From CAZMLC01 sp964567125 (GTDB taxonomy: Bacteria > Verrucomicrobiota > Kiritimatiellia > RFP12 > UBA1067): a stretch of DNA of 35,091 nt. The translations under genes were made by a program, and so were the position numbers. The stretch covers positions 1 through 35,091 of the forward strand of contig CAZMLC010000023.1 of the NCBI GenBank assembly GCA_964567125.1, read 5' to 3'. Positions 1 through 6,726 of this stretch are shown here, in pieces (position 1 is the first letter of the stretch; the number at the start of each line of letters is the position of its first letter). A model generated the notes under the pieces. It had not been told where the DNA came from, searched no databases, and worked only from the letters and a program-made list of their open reading frames with translations.

Positions 1-1
1 T

Positions 2-388
2 CGCATTCTTGCAAAAACATTCCATTATACGGTGACAGGATTGCCAGGAACGTATCTGCTAAGTGGTCTTTCGACCGTCAGTTCGACACCCTATACGGTT
101 CTTGGCGCGGATACCGTCACGATTAGCGAACCGTTACCTCCTGAAACGCCGCCTGTGCCGAACATCCTTAGCTTTGTACCGCAGAATGCATTGACGTTCG
201 CACTGACCTTCACCTCGCTGGTGAATCAAGCCTACATCATCCAGACCAATGCTAATGGACTGAAGGATGGTCAGAACGCGTTGCTCTGGGGCACCTATAA
301 AAATATTCAGGGAACGGGCCCGATAACGCAGGAGATCGTTGAGCGCATGGGTTCAAACATGCTCATCCGCATTGTGATACCGGAATGA
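2..388 (+). CDS. C-terminal fragment of a hypothetical secreted protein (5' end outside the window)
   Basis: The reading frame is open from base 2, without a convincing start, to a TGA at 386-388, so this is the tail of a longer gene. The visible part is rich in Thr, Ser, Leu and Pro, with a proline-rich linker (EPLPPETPPVPN) separating two beta-strand-like stretches. The last part (LTFTSLVNQAYIIQTNANGL, then a Trp) resembles the short C-terminal beta module that ends many exported Verrucomicrobia proteins; that is an impression from pattern, not a domain hit. Its stop overlaps the start of the next gene (ATGA), so the two are probably cotranscribed and translationally coupled. No catalytic motif is visible and no function is assigned. 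Confidence 0.6.
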   Translation, partial: RILAKTFHYTVTGLPGTYLLSGLSTVSSTPYTVLGADTVTISEPLPPETPPVPNILSFVPQNALTFALTFTSLVNQAYIIQTNANGLKDGQNALLWGTYKNIQGTGPITQEIVERMGSNMLIRIVIPE

Positions 389-867
389 AAAAACATGCGT
401 TTATAGCTTTCTTCTTACAGGGGCTCTTTTTTGTCGGGCTGACAATCACGTTCCTTGCCGGATGTGCGACGTCTGGTCGTATTGGATCGATGTTGGCTGA
501 CTCACCGGAAACGGCCCAGCTCGTTTTAATTCGTCCGCCCAACCCGATTGGTAATCTCGCGACCTATTATGTGACGTTGGATGGCCATGAAATTTTCGCT
601 CTGCGCGCAGGCGAGTATACCCAACTGGCTATTCCCGCAGGCAAACATATGCTCGACATTAAGTCGTACGGGGCGCATACGCCGCCTGATCCTGAGGCGG
701 GTGAAGCCATCGAGGTCATCAAGGGTGCAACGATTTATTTCTCGATTTCGACCGCGTACACGACACGCGCGCTTTTAACCCGCATCACCGATGATCAGGC
801 CGCTTCCGCGCTGGAGCGATGCGGGTTCGTTCCGGAAACACGCTGCTCCAATCGCACGATTGAATGA
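385..867 (+). CDS. DUF2846-like lipoprotein
   Basis: A 160-residue protein starting with a basic n-region and a hydrophobic core that ends in the lipobox LAGC, with Cys27 as the predicted lipidated residue. The mature part has the pattern of DUF2846 proteins: a strand ending LVLIRPPN, then YYVTLDGHEIFALRAGEYTQ, then a short IPAGKH segment. This suggests a small beta-sandwich domain anchored in the outer membrane or periplasmic face. The start overlaps the stop of the upstream gene by four bases (ATGA), indicating one transcript. Its stop lies five bases from the stop of the convergent heparinase-like gene. DUF2846 proteins have no established biochemical activity, so the role is unknown. Confidence 0.75.
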   Translation: MKKHAFIAFFLQGLFFVGLTITFLAGCATSGRIGSMLADSPETAQLVLIRPPNPIGNLATYYVTLDGHEIFALRAGEYTQLAIPAGKHMLDIKSYGAHTPPDPEAGEAIEVIKGATIYFSISTAYTTRALLTRITDDQAASALERCGFVPETRCSNRTIE

Positions 868-872
868 GTCGG

Positions 873-2726
873 TTAGGGTGCCGGGATGAACTGGACATCG
901 ATCGACACGATCCCCTTTTCAGGCGCGATTGTTTCAAATCCGACGAGTCGATACCCCTTGTTCGCGGAATCCCACTCCGCCTTGGGTTTGGAAATATCTT
1001 CCTCAAACCAGGTCACATCGTTTCCGCACGTGCCTTTGAGCGTAAGTGTTTTCCCCTGCTCACTCAGCGTCGCAATGCCCGGCCGCGATGTGTTCACGGT
1101 TGCGCGCGTCATCATCTGCCAGCGGATCCGCGTGCCAGCCGCAACGCCGCTCAGGCGGTCGCTGAGCAGCAGTTCATTGTTTGTGCGCAAGGTCGCTTGA
1201 CGTGTTGCCGTCTTGACATCTGGATACATTGGCGTGAGGTCGAGTGTCACCGTAGGTTCTTTTTCAGTGTCAAAAGCGACCACGCGCGCAGCGCCTGTTG
1301 CACATTGCAGCGCGTTATTGAGAGTCAGGGTATTATGGCTGTAATTGTTGAGGCGGAAAATCTTCCAGCGATCGCTTCCTTGCTTGAAACTCCACAAGTT
1401 CATTCCCCGCTGTTCAATGCCGTTATAATTTTCGGGGCCCAAATCGTAGGCCCACCGTACACCGTATGCGTCGTAAACAAACGATCCCGCATCCATATGT
1501 CCATGCGGTCCATTGGGTGCACCGGCCTTCAGCCCTACGAAAACTGAATTGGTCGGATTCCAGCTGCTACGCAGAATCGCGATGGGAACTATGCCGCCAG
1601 GCGACCAGCAGAGCGGTGCTTTTACTGTACAGTTTTCCGTCCTCGGTTGAAGCCATGCAAGAAAAAAGACAAAGAGACGGTCACTGCCGCCTTTGCGCCG
1701 TTGGCAATACTGCACGAACAGATTGCGTTCTGTGCCAGCCACCAAATCGGGGCGTTTAAGCGTACGGGCAAACCACCAGAGAGCACAGTCCGGACCGCGG
1801 CCCATTCCCCCATCGGCATAATTAAATGTTTTTCCTGATGGCCCGGTTACGAAATTCATGTATTCCGCGGTTGCAACAAAGCCGGGGATGGACATCAAAC
1901 CAAAGTCGCTTTTGAGTAATGTCTGGAGTAATTCAATCGCCAGCACGTTGAAGTCCGTGCCATACGACCAATATCCAGGACCTTCAGGATAGCTGCCATT
2001 CGGTGAAAAACTTGCTCTCATGGGGCGGGGAAGGTGCACGATCGCGCGGTGGATAATCTCCGCAGCCAAATCAGGATGCGTTTCGGCCAACGCAAAGGCG
2101 CCAGCCATCATACCGGCATGACAAACCTGCCCCCAGTTGTTGCTTGCCTTGACCCATCCTGCAGATTTCTTGGAGGTCAAAAGTCCTTTTTGCAGAATCA
2201 CCTCCGCAATGCGGGCGCGCAAGCCGCTCTCAAGGTCGTTATAGAGCCAATCATAACAGATGGAAACCGCCAAGGTCATTTCCGCGACATCGAGAAAATG
2301 TGAGGGGTTCCAATCCGTAAACGCGCACACGCTCTCCAGATCACGCGACGCGCGTTCGAGATACACAGGTTTATGCGTCAGACGGTAGGCCATGGCTAAA
2401 ACCGTCATCCGATGCAAGGCGTCGCGGCAAACGCCGAGCAGACGAAACCCTTCGAGTGTTCGCGTAAACGGTTTTCCCGCCACTGCGCAATCGGCTTCAA
2501 ACAGGAGACGTTCAAATGCTAGACGGCCTTCCTCAAAAGAAGAAAGCTGTGTTTTAAGATGTTCAAAGCCGGCTGCATCGAGGAACAGGCGCGGATGCTC
2601 GGCGCTGATCAGCTGAACACGTTTAGCCACATCCTCGCGGGATGTCTCCACAGATTTAGTTTGCGCACCAGCCACCAGAACACCGCTGAGCGCGACGAGA
2701 ACAAAACACGAAAAATGACCGAACAT
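873..2726 (-). CDS. Exported heparinase II/III-like polysaccharide lyase
   Basis: A 617-residue protein with a cleavable signal peptide (hydrophobic core FVLVALSGVLVAG, then AQ). The N-terminal half looks like the helical (alpha/alpha) toroid of heparinase II/III-type lyases, with the conserved NNWGQVCHAG segment and GSYPEGPGYWSYG, where Tyr252 or Tyr255 is the likely catalytic base. The C-terminal half begins near PNGPHGHMDAGSFVYD (His408, His410) and continues as a beta-sandwich with LNNYSHNTLTLN, as in the family. Such enzymes cleave uronic-acid polysaccharides (heparan, alginate or related glycans) by beta-elimination; the exact substrate cannot be read from the sequence. The start is fixed by a strong GGGGGGAG Shine-Dalgarno motif. 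The unsaturated uronate product could feed the GH105/kduI pair at 25526-28579, an inference from shared chemistry. Confidence 0.85.
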   Translation of the reverse strand: MFGHFSCFVLVALSGVLVAGAQTKSVETSREDVAKRVQLISAEHPRLFLDAAGFEHLKTQLSSFEEGRLAFERLLFEADCAVAGKPFTRTLEGFRLLGVCRDALHRMTVLAMAYRLTHKPVYLERASRDLESVCAFTDWNPSHFLDVAEMTLAVSICYDWLYNDLESGLRARIAEVILQKGLLTSKKSAGWVKASNNWGQVCHAGMMAGAFALAETHPDLAAEIIHRAIVHLPRPMRASFSPNGSYPEGPGYWSYGTDFNVLAIELLQTLLKSDFGLMSIPGFVATAEYMNFVTGPSGKTFNYADGGMGRGPDCALWWFARTLKRPDLVAGTERNLFVQYCQRRKGGSDRLFVFFLAWLQPRTENCTVKAPLCWSPGGIVPIAILRSSWNPTNSVFVGLKAGAPNGPHGHMDAGSFVYDAYGVRWAYDLGPENYNGIEQRGMNLWSFKQGSDRWKIFRLNNYSHNTLTLNNALQCATGAARVVAFDTEKEPTVTLDLTPMYPDVKTATRQATLRTNNELLLSDRLSGVAAGTRIRWQMMTRATVNTSRPGIATLSEQGKTLTLKGTCGNDVTWFEEDISKPKAEWDSANKGYRLVGFETIAPEKGIVSIDVQFIPAP

Positions 2727-2756
2727 ATATCTCCCCCCCTTACTTATGATGCACCT

Positions 2757-2786
2757 ACAGTACCGAATCTATCTTGTTTGCGTCAA
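2757..2786 (-). promoter_or_regulatory. Possible promoter of the heparinase-like gene
   Basis: On the minus strand a TTGACG -35 (2781-2786) is followed after 18 bases by TACTGT (2757-2762). This would place the transcription start about 25 bases before the ATG. The -10 match is weak, so this is tentative. Confidence 0.3.
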
Positions 2787-2816
2787 TGCAATTACACAAA
2801 AACATGCATAAAATGC

Positions 2817-2848
2817 AAAAAACCACAGGCCGCTGACCTGTGGTTTTT
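2817..2848 (-). terminator. Rho-independent terminator of the small basic protein gene
   Basis: AAAAACCACAGG and CCTGTGGTTTTT form an inverted repeat around a 7-base loop, just past the stop codon of the small basic protein. Read on the minus strand, the stem is followed by six T residues. The A-rich flank on the other side could also let it act in the opposite direction. Confidence 0.8.
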
Positions 2849-2875
2849 CTAACATGTGAAGAAATCGAAGACGGA

Positions 2876-3031
2876 TTACGCCTCAGGCTTCGTCTTGCGC
2901 AGACCCAAGCCGCGATCGCCATCTTTCCACTGGCCACGCTTCTTCAACAGGTTGACGCGCTCGAAACGTTTCAGAACGTTGCGTTTCGCGGTAATTTTGC
3001 CCGAACCTTTTAAGCTGGAATGCTGACTCAT
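2876..3031 (-). CDS. Small basic protein, Verrucomicrobia/Chlamydiae type (TIGR04137-like)
   Basis: A 51-residue protein found by reading the minus strand between the heparinase-like gene and ackA. It begins MSQHSSLKGSGKITAKRNVL, continues with KRFERVNLLKKRGQWKDGDR and ends GLGLRKTKPEA. Lys and Arg make up about a third of it. The pattern (SLKGSGK, RNVLKRFERV, LLKKRGQW, LGLxKTKP) matches my recollection of the small basic protein family TIGR04137, conserved in Verrucomicrobia and relatives and of unknown, probably nucleic-acid- or ribosome-associated function. It has a purine-rich Shine-Dalgarno region (GAGGAGAAGAGAAGAA) before the ATG, a good promoter upstream and its own terminator, so it is a monocistronic gene. 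The short length and clean signals support it being real. The function is unknown. Confidence 0.88.
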   Translation of the reverse strand: MSQHSSLKGSGKITAKRNVLKRFERVNLLKKRGQWKDGDRGLGLRKTKPEA

Positions 3032-3083
3032 TTCTTCTCTTCTCCTCGTTTACGCCCGCTCTTTGTCGGACATGAATGGCTGT

Positions 3084-3112
3084 ACTTTACACTATTTTCA
3101 TATTCGATTCAA
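3084..3112 (-). promoter_or_regulatory. Sigma-70-like promoter of the small basic protein gene
   Basis: On the minus strand TTGAAT (3107-3112) is followed by a 17-base spacer and TAAAGT (3084-3089), about 50 bases before the start codon. Confidence 0.6.
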
Positions 3113-3178
3113 CCGCAAACTTGGATCAATTAAAAAAAATAATTTTGAAGCTTGAATCTTCGCCTCAACAGGAGCACA

Positions 3179-3259
3179 ATGAATTCCGTTTTTTTTCGAC
3201 GTATCAGTAGTCTGTACGCCCGATTTTTACATGCAAAAAATCGTTCATTTGTGCAGTAG
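3179..3259 (+). CDS. Possible 26-residue leader peptide ORF before ackA
   Basis: ATG at 3179 is preceded by AGGAG at a 4-base spacing. The frame stays open for 26 codons (MNSVFFRRISSLYARFLHAK, then NRSFVQ) to a TAG at 3257-3259, eight bases before the ackA ATG. The ackA ribosome binding site (TAGGGTG) overlaps the leader stop, an arrangement that permits translational coupling. The peptide is basic and aromatic, with no run of a single amino acid as seen in attenuation leaders. An alternative is that this is chance: TTGAAT (3152-3157) and CACAAT (3175-3180) with a 17-base spacer could be the ackA promoter, which would leave the ATG untranscribed. Confidence 0.35.
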   Translation: MNSVFFRRISSLYARFLHAKNRSFVQ

Positions 3260-3267
3260 GGTGATTC

Positions 3268-4497
3268 ATGCCATACAAAAAATACGAAAAAATTCTTGTT
3301 GTCAATTCCGGCAGTTCTTCTTTGAAATTTATGCTGTTCAGCATGGTCAACGAAACGATCCTTGCCAAAGGTATGGTCGAACGTATCGGCACTCCGAATG
3401 CCAACTTGGTTTACCAGCGCAGTGGCGAACCGAAACACGAGCAGATCATCTCTGCGGAAAACCATGGTAAAGCATTGGCCATGGCCTGCAAAATGCTGAC
3501 TGATGCGAAAGCGGGCGTGATCAAGAACCTGAAAGAAGTCTCCGCCATCGGACATCGCGTTGTCCACGGAGCAGAAGAATTTTCCGATTCAACCATTGTC
3601 ACGGAAGATGTCAAGACAAGCATTCGTAAGTGTTCGGAACTGGCTCCGTTGCACAATCCGCCCAACTTGGATGGTATCGTGGCCTGCGAAACGGTCTTTC
3701 CGCAAGTCCCCAACGTCGCGGTCTTCGATACCGCATTTCATCAGAGTATGCCCAAGCACGCGTTCATGTATGCCCTTCCGCAGGAGTATTACGACAAGTA
3801 CGGCATCCGCAAGTATGGCTTTCATGGAACATCGCACAAATTTGTGTCGCAGGCTGCTGCCGATTTTCTGAAGCGTCCGCTTTCCGAACTCAAACTGATT
3901 ACCTGCCACATGGGCAACGGCTCTTCTATTGCGGCCATTAACGGCGGCAAGGTGCTGGATACCAGCATGGGCTTGACGCCGTTGCCCGGTATGATCATGG
4001 GAACGCGCTGCGGCGACATTGATCCCGCGATCATTTTCTTTCTGGCACGTAAGGGAATGACCGTCGACGAGATCGATACCGTACTGAACAAGAAGAGCGG
4101 ACTCTACGGCATCAACGGCATTCAGAGCGGCGACATGCGCGACACCATCAATGCGCGCGCTCAAGGCAAGGCCGCCGCCGCCAACGCAGTTGAAATGTTC
4201 GGCCATCGCACCGCCTTTTACATCGGCGGCTACTACGCCCTGCTCGGCGGCGCGGATGCGATTATCTTTACCGGCGGTATCGGCGAGAACAGTGCGCCTG
4301 CGCGCAAGGCGATCATCTCCCGTCTGGAGGCCATTGGCTGCAAACTCGACGATGATAAGAACGATGCTACCTTCGGCAAGCAGTCCGTGATTTCAACGGA
4401 CAATTCAAAGACCCCGGCAATCGTTATTCCGACAAACGAAGAACTGATGATTGCCCGTGAAACGTTTCGCATCCTTGCAGATGCATTTAAAAAGTAA
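3268..4497 (+). CDS. ackA: Acetate kinase
   Basis: A full-length (409 residue) ASKHA-fold kinase that makes ATP and acetate from acetyl phosphate in the cytoplasm. The N-terminal phosphate-binding signature NSGSSSLKF starts at Asn13. The family motifs GHRVVHG, FHGTSHKFV, HMGNGSS, DTSMGLTPLPG and the adenosine-site segment GGIGENS all appear in order. A small departure is TRCGDIDP where TRSGDIDP is usual. The gene lies 11 bases upstream of pta, so the two encode the final substrate-level phosphorylation branch together. The start is the first ATG with a GGGTG ribosome binding site and gives the expected N-terminus. The only oddity is the short possible ORF directly upstream. Confidence 0.97.
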   Translation: MPYKKYEKILVVNSGSSSLKFMLFSMVNETILAKGMVERIGTPNANLVYQRSGEPKHEQIISAENHGKALAMACKMLTDAKAGVIKNLKEVSAIGHRVVHGAEEFSDSTIVTEDVKTSIRKCSELAPLHNPPNLDGIVACETVFPQVPNVAVFDTAFHQSMPKHAFMYALPQEYYDKYGIRKYGFHGTSHKFVSQAAADFLKRPLSELKLITCHMGNGSSIAAINGGKVLDTSMGLTPLPGMIMGTRCGDIDPAIIFFLARKGMTVDEIDTVLNKKSGLYGINGIQSGDMRDTINARAQGKAAAANAVEMFGHRTAFYIGGYYALLGGADAIIFTGGIGENSAPARKAIISRLEAIGCKLDDDKNDATFGKQSVISTDNSKTPAIVIPTNEELMIARETFRILADAFKK

Positions 4498-4508
4498 CAA
4501 GGAACACA

Positions 4509-5519
4509 ATGAGCATTTTAGATTCGTTAATTCCCAAAGCACAGGCTGCCCGCAAAACGATTGTACTGCCGGAGGGGATGGATCCCCGCGTAATCGTTGC
4601 AGCTGTAAAAGCAGCCCAGAACAAGCTGTGCCAACCGATCGTACTGGGAATCCCCGCTGAAATCGCGGCGGCCGAGGCGCAGGCCGGCGTAACCCTGGCT
4701 TCGCAGCAAATCCGGACGATTGACTATACGACCTCGGAGCTGTTACCCGCGTTGGCCAATGCCTTTTATGAAAAACGCAAAGCAAAAGGGATGACCCAGG
4801 AAGAAGCCCTGGCAACGCTCAAGAGCAAACGCCTCTATTTCGGCGGCATGATGGTCGCGCAGGATATGGCGCAAGGTCTTGTCGCAGGCTCCATCGCCTC
4901 GACCGGTGATATGCTGCGCAGCGCGTTTCAGTGCGTCGGAACAGCCAAGGGCATCAAGTTGGCCTCGTCGGCGTTCATCATGGACCTGAAGACGCCGACA
5001 GCATCGGGTAACACCACCCTGCTCTTTGCGGACTGCGCAGTGAACCCCTGCCCGACCGCGGAAGAACTCGTTGATATCGCACATGCGACCGCCCTCACCT
5101 ACAAAAAACTCATCGGTAAGCAGGCGCGCGTTGCGTTCCTGAGCTTTTCGAGCAAAGGCAGCGCCAAGCACGAACTGGTCGATAAGGTGCGCATTGCCGC
5201 TGAATTGACCAAAGTTCGTTTCGAGGAACAGCACGTTGATGCTGTAGTGGATGGCGAAATCCAAGCCGATGCGGCTATCGTGCCCTCTGTCGGCGCATCA
5301 AAGAACAAGAACGGCGTCATCAAAGGTGATGCAAACGTCCTGATCTTCCCTGATCTGCAAGCAGGCAATATCTGCTACAAGCTTGTTGAACGCTTGGCAG
5401 GTGCTGCGGCGCTCGGCCCTGTGGTCCAAGGCCTGGCCAAGCCGGTGAATGACCTCTCGCGCGGATGCAGCGCAGACGATATCTACGGCACGATCTGCAT
5501 CACGTCCCTCCAAAGCTAA
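4509..5519 (+). CDS. pta: Phosphate acetyltransferase (short form)
   Basis: A 336-residue phosphotransacetylase that exchanges CoA on acetyl-CoA for phosphate, giving acetyl phosphate for AckA. The size is that of the compact class I enzyme, without the N-terminal regulatory domain of the enterobacterial form. Recognisable segments are LPEGMDPRVIVAA near residue 20, the STGDMLRSAFQCVGT block, FADCAVNPCPTAEELVDIA, and the C-terminal PDLQAGNICYKLVERLAGA and PVNDLSRGCS blocks that line the CoA and phosphate site. It follows ackA by 11 bases with an AAGGA ribosome binding site. Its TAA shares a base with the ATG of the downstream exonuclease gene, indicating a single message. Confidence 0.96.
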   Translation: MSILDSLIPKAQAARKTIVLPEGMDPRVIVAAVKAAQNKLCQPIVLGIPAEIAAAEAQAGVTLASQQIRTIDYTTSELLPALANAFYEKRKAKGMTQEEALATLKSKRLYFGGMMVAQDMAQGLVAGSIASTGDMLRSAFQCVGTAKGIKLASSAFIMDLKTPTASGNTTLLFADCAVNPCPTAEELVDIAHATALTYKKLIGKQARVAFLSFSSKGSAKHELVDKVRIAAELTKVRFEEQHVDAVVDGEIQADAAIVPSVGASKNKNGVIKGDANVLIFPDLQAGNICYKLVERLAGAAALGPVVQGLAKPVNDLSRGCSADDIYGTICITSLQS

Positions 5520-6118
5520 TGGTGACAAATACGAAAGCCCGCGCAATGACCTTTGTTGTTCTCGACTTCGAGACCACGGGGGCAGTGTGCGGGTTTCCTA
5601 TTGAGCCCTGGCAGATCGGTCTGGTCAACGTCGACCAAGGACGCGTCCAGCCGGAATCACAATTTGAATCGCTGATCCATGTTGGCGACCGTCCGTTTAA
5701 TCCACATGCCCCGGGACGGCATGCGCTGCTGCGCGAACAGCTCGCCGCAGCGCCGCATCCCCATGAATTGCTACACGCCGTGCTCCCCCGTCTTCAAGGG
5801 CGTGCGCTCGTTGCGCACAACATCGGCACCGAGCGTAGCCTGCTCACGCGGATGGCGCCGTTGCATCATCTGGGTCCCTGGGTTGACACGCTGGATCTGG
5901 CGCGCTACGCCTACCCCGATTTGACGTCAAAATCGCTGGAGGATGTAACGTGCGCGCTGGGATTGACAGAACGCATTGTGCGCCTCTGTAACCGCCAGCC
6001 GCACGATGCACTTTTCGACGCGTTTGCTTGCGCCGTTCTTTTTGAATTTTTTCTCTCGCTTCCGGGATGGGAAAATGTTACTCTGACTAACTTAGTTAAG
6101 GCTAACTGTAAACCATGA
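5519..6118 (+). CDS. DnaQ-like (DEDDh) 3'-5' exonuclease
   Basis: A single-domain exonuclease of the DnaQ/PolC-epsilon superfamily with all the DEDDh metal-binding motifs: DFETTG with Asp16 and Glu18, VAHNIG around His100-Asn101, the WVDTLDLARYAYP segment, and HDALFD with His162 and Asp167 (H-x4-D). It lacks polymerase or tau-binding extensions, so it is a stand-alone nuclease or proofreading-like activity acting on DNA or RNA 3' ends. I place the start at the ATG overlapping the pta stop (TAATG), giving 199 residues; a second ATG at 5546 is possible and neither has a clear Shine-Dalgarno motif. The stop overlaps the rdgB start (ATGA). The substrate is not predictable. Confidence 0.85.
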   Translation: MVTNTKARAMTFVVLDFETTGAVCGFPIEPWQIGLVNVDQGRVQPESQFESLIHVGDRPFNPHAPGRHALLREQLAAAPHPHELLHAVLPRLQGRALVAHNIGTERSLLTRMAPLHHLGPWVDTLDLARYAYPDLTSKSLEDVTCALGLTERIVRLCNRQPHDALFDAFACAVLFEFFLSLPGWENVTLTNLVKANCKP

Positions 6119-6711
6119 ACCTTTTAATCGCTACGCGCAACGCACACAAACTGAAAGAGATCCGTCAGATTTTTTCATTGCCGGGGCTTTGTATTGTCTC
6201 GCCCGACGATGTCGCGAACTTGCCTGAAGACGTGATTGAAGATGCGGAGACCTTTGAAGGCAATGCCTTAAAGAAGGCGCGCGAACTGGGCGAGGCCTCC
6301 GAACTCTGGACGCTGGCCGATGACTCCGGGCTTGAAGTGTGCGCCCTCAACAATGCGCCGGGCGTCTACTCTGCGCGCTATGCGGGGGAGCCGTGCAATT
6401 ACGCTAACAACAATGCAAAGTTGCTGCAGGCTTTACAGGATGCCTCAGACCGATCCGCACGTTTCCGCTGCGTCATTGCCTTGCGTGCGCCCGATGGCCG
6501 TGAATGGACCGTCAGCGGTTCGTGTGAAGGAACAATCGCCACGGCACCGCGCGGAACAAACGGCTTTGGCTACGATCCGCTTTTTATTCCCGTCGGCTAT
6601 GCGAAAACGTTCGCCGAGCTCGATCATGCCACGAAAAATGCACTGTCGCACCGCGGACATGCCTTGCGCAACGCGGCGCACGCGTGGTCACATCTTTTAA
6701 CCCAAAACTAA
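6115..6711 (+). CDS. rdgB: RdgB/Ham1-family XTP/dITP pyrophosphatase
   Basis: A 198-residue nucleotide-pool sanitiser that hydrolyses dITP, ITP and XTP to the monophosphate and pyrophosphate, keeping deaminated purines out of nucleic acid. It has the N-terminal triphosphate-binding TRNAHKLKEI segment, the catalytic LADDSGLEV motif (Asp69, Asp70), the PGVYSARYAGE loop, and the C-terminal GFGYDPLFIP and LSHRGHAL blocks. The start overlaps the exonuclease stop as ATGA. It sits 15 bases upstream of pflB, so two nucleic-acid maintenance genes are embedded in a fermentation operon. Confidence 0.95.
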   Translation: MNLLIATRNAHKLKEIRQIFSLPGLCIVSPDDVANLPEDVIEDAETFEGNALKKARELGEASELWTLADDSGLEVCALNNAPGVYSARYAGEPCNYANNNAKLLQALQDASDRSARFRCVIALRAPDGREWTVSGSCEGTIATAPRGTNGFGYDPLFIPVGYAKTFAELDHATKNALSHRGHALRNAAHAWSHLLTQN

Positions 6712-6726
6712 CCCAGGAGGTAGCGT

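Noticed and set aside
3589..4206. A 205-residue minus-strand frame opposite ackA
   Set aside because: It lies wholly within the well-supported acetate kinase gene and has no recognisable protein features.
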